A stretch of DNA of 5,289 bases from Candidatus Beckwithbacteria bacterium CG23_combo_of_CG06-09_8_20_14_all_47_9 (GTDB taxonomy: Bacteria > Patescibacteriota > Microgenomatia > UBA1400 > CG1-02-47-37): NCBI GenBank assembly GCA_002772455.1, contig PCSQ01000125.1, positions 991 to 6,279 of the forward strand. Direction: 5' to 3'. A program made the position numbers and the translations under genes. A model generated the notes under the pieces. That model had not been told where the DNA came from. It saw only the letters and a list, made by a program, of their open reading frames with translations, and did not search any database. The number at the start of each line of letters is the position of its first letter. The first letter of the stretch is position 1. Shown here piece by piece: positions 1-4,082 of the stretch.

Positions 1-1
1 T

Positions 2-454
2 TCAATCAAGCTGCCTGTACCCATGCAATACTCCAAAGACCTCAATTTCTCTTTTTCCGGCCTAAAAACCGCCGCCATGTACCTGATAAAAACCCACGAT
101 AAATTCACCTCCGAGGTGGGAACTTCTTTCACCTCGGAGGTGAATTTCACCACCAACCTGTGCGCCGCATTTCAACAGGCAATTGCCGTCAGCCTGACCA
201 CCAAACTCAAAAAAGCGATTGACCAATATCAGCCCCGGGTGATTTTATTAGGCGGCGGCGTGTTTTCAAATCTGTATTTGCGCCGCCGGGTCCGCCTCAC
301 CGCCAGACCCTTGCCGGTTTTTGTGCCATATGCTAAAAAACTCTTTACTGATAACGCTGCCATGATCGGGGTGGCCGCCTACTGGCATTTCTTGAAAAAA
401 GATTTTGTCAAAGATATCGATTCCCTTGACCGTCAACCTTCCTTAAATTTTTAG
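2..454 (+). CDS. tsaD: tRNA N6-adenosine threonylcarbamoyltransferase TsaD, C-terminal part (5' end outside the window)
   Basis: TsaD transfers the threonylcarbamoyl group from threonylcarbamoyl-AMP to A37 of tRNAs that read ANN codons, working in the cytoplasm with TsaB/TsaE-type partners. The frame is open from the left edge, so this is a partial gene; the ATG at 23 is an internal Met. Family motifs visible are FSFSGLKTA (about nt 47-73), the glycine-rich nucleotide-binding stretch LLGGGVFSN (about nt 245-271, normally GGVxxN) and FTDNAAMIG (about nt 344-370), whose Asp (codon 350-352) matches a conserved metal ligand of the family. Between GLKTA and the next conserved helix (AAFQQAI) the protein is roughly ten residues longer than in E. 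coli TsaD as I recall it. That extra piece, KFTSEV...FTSEVNF, is encoded by a perfect hairpin at 101-147. The stop at 452-454 abuts a convergent tRNA-Arg gene. The identification is firm; the N-terminal half is not visible. Confidence 0.93.
   Translation, partial: SIKLPVPMQYSKDLNFSFSGLKTAAMYLIKTHDKFTSEVGTSFTSEVNFTTNLCAAFQQAIAVSLTTKLKKAIDQYQPRVILLGGGVFSNLYLRRRVRLTARPLPVFVPYAKKLFTDNAAMIGVAAYWHFLKKDFVKDIDSLDRQPSLNF
101..147. repeat. Perfect 18-bp inverted repeat (11-nt loop) inside tsaD
   Basis: The left arm 101-118 (aaattcacctccgaggtg) is the exact reverse complement of the right arm 130-147, with 119-129 as loop. Each arm is itself an odd-length palindrome, cacctc-S-gaggtg with C or G in the centre, so the unit can also be read as two head-to-head copies. 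It is translated in frame as a duplicated FTSEV motif and sits in a variable insertion of TsaD. The inverted repeat is certain; calling it a mobile or family element is inference. Confidence 0.93.
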
Positions 455-526
455 TGTCCTCACCGGGAATCGAACCTGGATTTAGGGTTTAGGAAACCCT
501 TGTTCTATCCGTTGAACTATGGGGAC
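455..526 (-). tRNA. tRNA-Arg (anticodon CCT, reads AGG)
   Basis: Read on the minus strand from 526, a full 72-nt cloverleaf can be drawn. It has a 7-bp acceptor stem starting GTCCCCA, D-stem GTTC/GAAC with a GG-containing loop, anticodon stem AGGGT/ACCCT around loop TTCCTAA (anticodon CCT, A37), a 4-nt variable loop, T-loop TTCGATT and discriminator A at 455. Two pairs are A·C mismatches: C5·A68 in the acceptor stem and A51·C63 in the middle of the T-stem. No CCA is encoded after A73 (the next bases read CTA), unlike the neighbouring tRNA-Pro. A36-type U36-A37 context and AGG decoding make it an expected t6A37 substrate of TsaD, whose gene ends 1 nt away on the other strand. It is probably cotranscribed behind tRNA-Pro, one nucleotide apart. 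Confidence 0.9.
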
Positions 527-527
527 T

Positions 528-603
528 TGGTCGGGGTGGCCGGGCTCGAACCGGCGGTCTCTGCGTCCCGAACGCAGCGCTCTACCAACTGAGCCACACC
601 CCG
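528..603 (-). tRNA. tRNA-Pro (anticodon CGG, reads CCG), CCA encoded
   Basis: The minus-strand cloverleaf starts at 603 with acceptor CGGGGTG paired perfectly to CACCCCG (532-538). It has D-stem GCTC/GAGC, anticodon stem CTGCG/CGCAG with loop TTCGGGA (anticodon CGG, G37), T-stem GCCGG/CCGGC with T-loop TTCGAGC, and discriminator A at 531. The 5' C1 is characteristic of bacterial tRNA-Pro. The CCA tail is encoded at 528-530. One nucleotide (527) separates it from tRNA-Arg, and 22 nt separate it from the ndk stop codon upstream. It could therefore be expressed from its own promoter or by readthrough from ndk. Confidence 0.96.
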
Positions 604-612
604 ATTGAAGTT

Positions 613-618
613 ATTATA
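613..618 (-). promoter_or_regulatory. Putative -10 box (TATAAT) for the tRNA-Pro/tRNA-Arg pair
   Basis: A perfect TATAAT is read on the minus strand at 618-613, 9 nt before the first base of tRNA-Pro, in the gap after the ndk stop. I see no good -35 hexamer 16-18 nt upstream and no TGn extension, so the evidence is the -10 alone plus its fitting position. Confidence 0.45.
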
Positions 619-625
619 CCTTAAT

Positions 626-1099
626 TTATTCGCCCAATTCTTCACTCGAGTAAAACAGGCACTCGTCGGCGCTTTGCCATTCGACCACTTCTTCATCACT
701 AAAAACCAAACCCTTTTCTTTTTTGGCGGATTCCTCCCCGTCGGAGGCATGGATTAAATTCAATTGCCGGCTCATGGAAAAGTCCCCCCGGATACTGCCG
801 GCTTCGGCTTCCCGTCCGGAAGTAGCGCCGACGATCTTACGGACAACCGGGATCGCGTCAATCCCCTCCCACAGCATAGCGACGATCGGCGAACTCTGCA
901 TGAATTTTTTCAAATCGCCGAAAAAGGCTTTTTCTTTATGATGGGCATACCATTGATCTAAAACCTCGTCGGTTAAACGCATCATCTTTAAACCGATCAA
1001 CTTAATCCCTTTCCGCTCAAACCGATGGATAATTTCTCCCAGTAACCCCCGCTGGAGGGCGTCCGGTTTAACTAGGACAACTGATTGCTGGCTCTTCAT
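626..1099 (-). CDS. ndk: Nucleoside diphosphate kinase
   Basis: This cytoplasmic enzyme moves the gamma-phosphate of ATP to (d)NDPs through a phosphohistidine and so balances NTP and dNTP pools. The 157-aa product shows the family signatures: VLVKPDALQRGLLGEI (about residues 8-23, with K11), RKIVGATSG (87-95), GSIRGDFS (101-108) and the catalytic block NLIHASDGEESA (114-125) with His117. I chose the ATG at 1099 because the family normally begins only a few residues before VIIKPDA. An in-frame ATG at 1135 would add 12 residues that overlap a small upstream gene. The start lies 7 nt after the stop of the 36-aa ORF and has no clear Shine-Dalgarno, so translational coupling is plausible. The C-terminal extension after the active site (about 30 residues ending in SSEELGE) is a little longer than in E. 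coli Ndk. Two tRNA genes follow. Confidence 0.95.
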   Translation of the reverse strand: MKSQQSVVLVKPDALQRGLLGEIIHRFERKGIKLIGLKMMRLTDEVLDQWYAHHKEKAFFGDLKKFMQSSPIVAMLWEGIDAIPVVRKIVGATSGREAEAGSIRGDFSMSRQLNLIHASDGEESAKKEKGLVFSDEEVVEWQSADECLFYSSEELGE

Positions 1100-1106
1100 A
1101 CGGCTA

Positions 1107-1217
1107 TTACCGTTTACCGTTCTTCTTTGACCCATTAATCATCGTCGGTAAAGATACCAAAACAATAATTAAAAGCAAAACCGATAATGTCAGATAAAAA
1201 ATTAACATGTCGTTCAT
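1107..1217 (-). CDS. 36-aa single-span membrane protein, function unknown
   Basis: This small ORF is bounded by ATG at 1217-1215 and TAA at 1109-1107. It encodes MNDMLIFYLTLSVLLL followed by more Leu/Ile/Val up to about residue 27, then a short basic tail (SKKNGKR). This is one hydrophobic helix with a positive C-terminus, so the predicted orientation is N-out/C-in. Its ATG overlaps the TGA of the upstream 72-aa gene as ATGA, and it ends 7 nt before ndk, filling what would otherwise be a gap in the operon. The sequence GGCGGGAAAATT just upstream is at best a weak ribosome-binding site. I do not recognise the family. The composition and junctions make it more likely real than chance, but at this length that is not certain. 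Confidence 0.6.
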   Translation of the reverse strand: MNDMLIFYLTLSVLLLIIVLVSLPTMINGSKKNGKR

Positions 1218-1432
1218 AATTTTCCCGCCAGCCTCACTGCCGTATACCATGAGGCTAAACTAAAACCTACACCCAATGTTACCACCATCAATGAACCCTT
1301 GTCAAAAATGGCCGGCAGAGCTACCGCCGCGATACCGATAACCCCCAATTGAACCGTAATTTCCACCAAAACTTTTTTCTGATTTTTTGTCAATCGAGCC
1401 AACTTAATCAATAAAAATCTTCTGCGGGGCAT
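1214..1432 (-). CDS. 72-aa two-helix membrane protein, function unknown
   Basis: The product starts with a basic segment (MPRRRFLLIKLARLTKNQKK), which should stay in the cytoplasm. Two hydrophobic helices follow, at about residues 22-43 (ending near LPAIF) and 47-66, then a short basic tail. Both ends would lie inside by the positive-inside rule. Its ATG (1432) directly follows the TAA of the M16 peptidase gene (TAAATG, no spacer) and its TGA overlaps the ATG of the next small membrane ORF, so it is embedded in the operon and probably translated by coupling. I do not recognise the family. The position behind a peptidase invites a guess at a membrane anchor or substrate, but nothing in the sequence shows that. 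Confidence 0.8.
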   Translation of the reverse strand: MPRRRFLLIKLARLTKNQKKVLVEITVQLGVIGIAAVALPAIFDKGSLMVVTLGVGFSLASWYTAVRLAGKL

Positions 1433-2692
1433 TTACATAACCAGTTTAGCAAACTTGGCCTCGTCTGCCAATGGGCTGACGACAGTCAAATGCAATTGAT
1501 TATCTGCCAGCAGTTTTTTGGTCAAAGCTTGAACCTGTTTAGTCGTCACTGCCTCGACCCCGGCAATAATTTCCCTGATCGTTTTAGTTTTGCCTTCAAT
1601 CAATAAATCTTCGCCGAACAAATCGGCCACTTCCTGGCTGTCCTCCAAGCTCAAAGCCAGATGACCTTTGATGTATTCTTTGGCCTCGGCCAGTTCCTGA
1701 TCGGTAATTTTTCCGGTCATTTTTTGCAGTTGCCCAACGGTAATTTTAATCGCTTCTTCAGCCCGGTTAACATCACAGCCGGCGCGGACCACCAGATAGC
1801 CGGTGTCAAAATAACTATCGATGCCGGCATGAATATAATAGACCAAACCCCGCTTTTCCCGGATTTCGTTCCACAGCCGCGAACTGGTATTGCCGCCTAA
1901 AATCAAACTTAATAAACCTAAGACATACCGGTCCGGATGGATCCGCTCGAAAGTCGTTAAACCCAAACAAAAATGAAACTGCTGGATATCTTTTTTGACT
2001 AGTTTTACCCCGCCTTTATCCGCCAACTTAACCGATCCATGTTTTAAATTAAAATCTTTGCCAGTATCCGCAAACACCGAGCCGATCAGCTTTTCCGTTT
2101 CCCGGTCCAACCCCCCGGCCACGGTTAACACCATGTTTTGCGGCTGGTACCAAGACTGCAAATGATTGACAAGGTGCGACCTTGTCATCTTCTTAATGTT
2201 TTCCGGTAAACCGATGATCGGTCTGCCTAAAGCTGTCGAACTATAAACCTGTGATACAAACTGATCATAAACATGGCGCATCGGGTTGTCTTCAAACATC
2301 TTAATTTCTTCTAAAATCACTCCCCGTTCTTTTTCTAATTCTGCCTGCGGCAGGAGCGAATGGAAGACGGTTTGGTTGACAAAGTCCAAGGCCAGCGGCA
2401 AATGGGTTTTGGCGATTTTCACCCAAAAGCCGGTATGTTCCTGACTCGTCATGGCGTTGAAAACGCCGCCGACCGAGTCGATCATCCGGTTCACGGCCAT
2501 TGGCGTCGGCCATTTTTTGGTGCCTTTAAACACCATATGCTCAAAAAAATGGGAAATGCCGTTGAGTTTGGCCGTCTCGTCCCGGCTGCCCACCCGGACC
2601 AGTAAAGACACGGTCACCGACTCGGTCGGCATGGGGGTTAAAACGACTTTCAGACCGTTAGGCAAAGTTAACTGCTGACAGGTTAAATTCAT
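1433..2692 (-). CDS. M16 family zinc metallopeptidase (processing-peptidase-like)
   Basis: The 419-aa product has the two-lobed M16B layout. The N-terminal catalytic lobe carries the inverted zinc motif HFFEH (His48, Glu51, His52), and Glu129 in RGVILEEI is exactly 76 residues on, matching the HxxEH-x76-E pattern of pitrilysin/mitochondrial-processing-peptidase relatives. The C-terminal lobe carries the Arg/Tyr-type motif LWNEIREKRGLVYYI. All catalytic residues are present, so it should be an active endopeptidase. There is no signal peptide, so it is probably cytoplasmic. The start ATG overlaps the stop of the upstream 126-aa gene (ATGA), and the stop abuts a small membrane protein gene; no Shine-Dalgarno is visible. 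Residues 170-176 (TRSHLVN) are encoded by a palindrome that recurs exactly in the ligase gene 2.9 kb away, yet the reading looks collinear with M16 homologues there. The physiological substrate is unknown. Confidence 0.94.
   Translation of the reverse strand: MNLTCQQLTLPNGLKVVLTPMPTESVTVSLLVRVGSRDETAKLNGISHFFEHMVFKGTKKWPTPMAVNRMIDSVGGVFNAMTSQEHTGFWVKIAKTHLPLALDFVNQTVFHSLLPQAELEKERGVILEEIKMFEDNPMRHVYDQFVSQVYSSTALGRPIIGLPENIKKMTRSHLVNHLQSWYQPQNMVLTVAGGLDRETEKLIGSVFADTGKDFNLKHGSVKLADKGGVKLVKKDIQQFHFCLGLTTFERIHPDRYVLGLLSLILGGNTSSRLWNEIREKRGLVYYIHAGIDSYFDTGYLVVRAGCDVNRAEEAIKITVGQLQKMTGKITDQELAEAKEYIKGHLALSLEDSQEVADLFGEDLLIEGKTKTIREIIAGVEAVTTKQVQALTKKLLADNQLHLTVVSPLADEAKFAKLVM
2167..2189. repeat. 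21-nt palindrome inside the M16 gene, identical over 23 nt to 5057-5079
   Basis: The arms 2167-2175 (tgacaaggt) and 2179-2187 (accttgtca) are exact reverse complements around a 3-nt centre, gcg. The sequence 2167-2189 is repeated without a mismatch, in the same orientation on the plus strand, at 5057-5079. It is read on the minus strand here as part of TRSHLVN. Identity and symmetry are seen directly; membership in a wider family is inferred. Confidence 0.93.
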
Positions 2693-3069
2693 AAAGATAA
2701 GTTTAACATACTCATAACTTTTTCCGGATGACCTAAAAATTCCTGCTTTCTTTTTTCTGCCAGTTTATGATTACCGTCGGCACACATGCAACCATGATAA
2801 ATTAATTCGCCGATAAAATTTATAGCTGTGGCTTGATTGATAGGTTCTCCGCCAGACGACCGCATCTCAATCCATTCATGATCCCTTATCCCTTCCAGTT
2901 TTGCCTGTAAACGAGTTAATGCCCTAGAAACTTGGCTGGAAATATTGGCCTCAATTAATTGACCAATGAGCTGATTGGCCGCATACACGGCCGGATCAAT
3001 CTGAACAGATAAGATGTCTCCCCCTCTCCATTGCCCTTCGGTGCGCACCATTTGCCGCCATTGTAGCAT
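2689..3069 (-). CDS. Hypothetical protein, 126 aa
   Basis: I do not recognise this family. The product is soluble-looking, with no signal peptide or membrane helix. A helical middle (about residues 26-62) is followed by DHEWIEMRSSGGEPINQATAI and then a His/Cys cluster, HGCMCADGNH (H92, C94, C96, H101), that could bind a metal or be redox-active; this is only a possibility. Its TGA overlaps the ATG of the M16 peptidase gene (ATGA), so the two are almost certainly cotranscribed and coupled. The start is uncertain: ATG 3069 follows a TAAAAT box by 7 nt, while ATG 3051 (120 aa) follows an extended -10-like TGCTACAAT by 8 nt. Neither has a Shine-Dalgarno. An 84-nt gap separates it from the next gene upstream, enough for a promoter that starts this half of the operon. 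Confidence 0.65.
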   Translation of the reverse strand: MLQWRQMVRTEGQWRGGDILSVQIDPAVYAANQLIGQLIEANISSQVSRALTRLQAKLEGIRDHEWIEMRSSGGEPINQATAINFIGELIYHGCMCADGNHKLAEKRKQEFLGHPEKVMSMLNLSL

Positions 3070-3082
3070 AAGCTTAATTTTA
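3060..3082 (-). promoter_or_regulatory. Putative -10 elements upstream of the 126-aa/M16/ndk gene series
   Basis: On the minus strand TAAAAT (3082-3077) stands 7 nt before ATG 3069, and TGC-TACAAT (TACAAT at 3065-3060) stands 8 nt before ATG 3051. Either would give an almost leaderless message. No convincing -35 hexamer accompanies them. This is a weak call, supported mainly by the 84-nt gap, the longest in this gene series. Confidence 0.3.
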
Positions 3083-3153
3083 CCGACGTTTTTCCTTCTC
3101 TTCTATCACTCTCTTAAAGTGTCGACAAATTCAATATTTTGCCAGAGAGACGG

Positions 3154-3771
3154 TTATTTCTCACCGTTACGGTAAAACCGGGCCACAAATTGACTGATCC
3201 TTTCCAAATCCTCTTTAGATTTAGCTGACGGTGATCCGCCCGGATCGATCATAAACCCATCGGGGCAGCCGCCGACCGCCGCCTTGATCACTTTTGGCTG
3301 TTCCTCATTTAAAGGGATTGCGGCTACGGCGAATTTCCGCCAATCAACAGCCTCTTTTTTGCTTTTAAGTGAATTTTCTTCAGGCCAAAATTCCTTAATA
3401 ATCCCCCAAATTTCCTGAGCATCTTTAAATTTAGGCCGACCGGGTATTAAAAACTCAACTTCTGCCCGGGCACGAGTTAGAGTTTTAGCTATAAAAATTT
3501 TTTCTACTTCCTGCCATGTAAATCGGCCGCTGTTAAAGGCTTTAAGCAACCATTCATTGCCGGGATAATGCAGGAAAAACTCTTCCAGCTTGGCAGTTGC
3601 ACTAAATTCCGAATTATTTAACAATCGGGACAGTTTTTGCCTTACAGTTTCAGGAACCAGCTGGCCAGTCACGCTCTGCCTTCTAATTAAAGCTGTTTTT
3701 AACAACTCCCCGGGACTGATTTTTAAATCGGAACTGACGCGCCCCAGAGAAACATATTGAGTTACGATCAA
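3154..3771 (-). CDS. Hypothetical protein, about 205 aa, probable TTG start overlapping the previous stop
   Basis: This is an unrecognised, charged, soluble protein without signal peptide or membrane helix. It is rich in helix-forming residues (for example KTLTRARAEVEFLIPG and AQEIWGIIKEFWPEEN) and ends in a Gly/Pro-rich stretch (GGCPDGFMIDPGGSPS) and a charged helix. The frame is open up to an ATG at 3861, but the first 30 residues of that longer version overlap the well-composed C-terminus of the upstream 89-aa ORF and read like an out-of-frame shadow. The TTG at 3771-3769 forms a TTGA overlap with the upstream TGA (3770-3768), the same coupling geometry as the ATGA junctions elsewhere in the operon, so I prefer it. 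The alternative is that a one-base indel has split one ~290-aa gene into two. Confidence 0.65.
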   Translation of the reverse strand: MIVTQYVSLGRVSSDLKISPGELLKTALIRRQSVTGQLVPETVRQKLSRLLNNSEFSATAKLEEFFLHYPGNEWLLKAFNSGRFTWQEVEKIFIAKTLTRARAEVEFLIPGRPKFKDAQEIWGIIKEFWPEENSLKSKKEAVDWRKFAVAAIPLNEEQPKVIKAAVGGCPDGFMIDPGGSPSAKSKEDLERISQFVARFYRNGEK

Positions 3772-4037
3772 TTCCCTTTCAGGAATTTTCTGGCCCGCTC
3801 CATTTTTTCTTCGGGGCCAACAAGCCATCGAGACACGCCCTGATTTGACACAACGCACCAATTAATTAATGAGGCCCACCAAAAATGGGCTTGCGTTCCC
3901 ATTTGTACTTTTAATTCCCGATCTACATCTAATAAATTGTTGTATATCCGAGGACCACCACTGGGTTCCGCGCCTCCAGCCTTGCCGACGCCGGAATGGG
4001 ACGCTAAAATATGGCTTTCACCTATTTCTAATGCCAT
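3768..4037 (-). CDS. Hypothetical protein, 89 aa, first gene of the minus-strand operon
   Basis: I do not recognise this family. A glycine-rich N-terminal part (about residues 13-29) is followed by LLDVDRELKVQMGTQ and an aromatic stretch, HFWWASLINWCVV (51-63), that is too short and mixed to call a membrane helix with confidence. The C-terminus is basic and helical (PEEKMERARKFLKGN). The gene starts divergently from the ligase gene, with only 45 nt between the two ATGs, and its TGA overlaps the likely TTG start of the next gene. Transcription probably begins at or next to the ATG (see the promoter entry). It may be a separate small protein or the N-terminal piece of a frameshifted longer protein with the 205-aa ORF. 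Confidence 0.6.
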   Translation of the reverse strand: MALEIGESHILASHSGVGKAGGAEPSGGPRIYNNLLDVDRELKVQMGTQAHFWWASLINWCVVSNQGVSRWLVGPEEKMERARKFLKGN

Positions 4038-4043
4038 AAGTAA

Positions 4044-4071
4044 ATCTTAGCATTTTACCACTTTTTGTCCT
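4044..4071 (-). promoter_or_regulatory. Putative promoter of the minus-strand operon, leaderless geometry
   Basis: On the minus strand the order is AGGACA (4071-4066, four of six matches to TTGACA), a 16-nt spacer whose end holds TGC, then TAAGAT (4049-4044). This gives an extended -10, TGnTAAGAT. Six nucleotides follow before ATG 4037, so initiation would fall on the start codon. The hexamers are imperfect; the TGn extension and spacing are the support. Confidence 0.4.
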
Positions 4072-4076
4072 ATAAT
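4047..4076 (+). promoter_or_regulatory. Putative promoter of the ligase gene, leaderless geometry
   Basis: A perfect TATAAT at 4071-4076 is preceded at 18 nt by ttagca (4047-4052, four of six matches to TTGACA). Exactly 6 nt (atcttt) separate the -10 from ATG 4083, so a normal start site falls on the A of ATG. The promoter overlaps the divergent one on the other strand, so the two may compete for polymerase. Confidence 0.5.
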
Positions 4077-4082
4077 ATCTTT

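Noticed and set aside
517..750. Minus-strand ORF covering the tRNA region
   Set aside because: It translates tRNA-Pro (the familiar GVAQLVERC-type peptide) and the end of ndk in the wrong frame.
723..961. Two plus-strand ORFs opposite ndk
   Set aside because: They are antisense shadows of a clear ndk coding sequence, with no start signals or recognisable composition.
1108..1121. Tandem 7-mer taccgtt before ndk
   Set aside because: There are only two copies, they lie within the last codons of the 36-aa ORF, and no further structure is visible.
2466..2629. 13-nt inverted repeat (gccgaccgagtcg and its complement) about 150 nt apart in the M16 gene
   Set aside because: A distant 13-mer match is about as likely as not by chance in a window this size, and both copies encode ordinary conserved peptidase residues.
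1661..2678. Several ORFs of 70-81 aa inside the M16 gene on both strands
   Set aside because: They are shadows of a full-length peptidase whose motifs are all intact.
3040..3049. 10-nt palindrome ggtgcgcacc near the start of the 126-aa gene, resembling the core of the 21-nt element
   Set aside because: A handful of perfect 10-nt palindromes are expected by chance in 5 kb, and the arms do not extend.
3151..3180. Short inverted repeats (accgt/acggt, cggtt/aaccg) at the end of the 205-aa gene as a terminator
   Set aside because: The stems are 5 bp, not concentric, lie mostly in coding sequence, and are not followed by a T tract on the minus strand.
3772..3861. Longer N-terminus for the 205-aa protein, starting at ATG 3861
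   Set aside because: It would overlap 94 nt of the 89-aa gene in another frame, and its residues (Cys/Trp/Arg-rich) read like a shadow. The TTG at 3771 gives a normal coupled junction.
3980..4002. Glycine-rich SGVGKAGG segment in the 89-aa protein as a possible P-loop
   Set aside because: The spacing does not match GxxxxGK(S/T) and no following Walker B or nucleotide-binding context exists.
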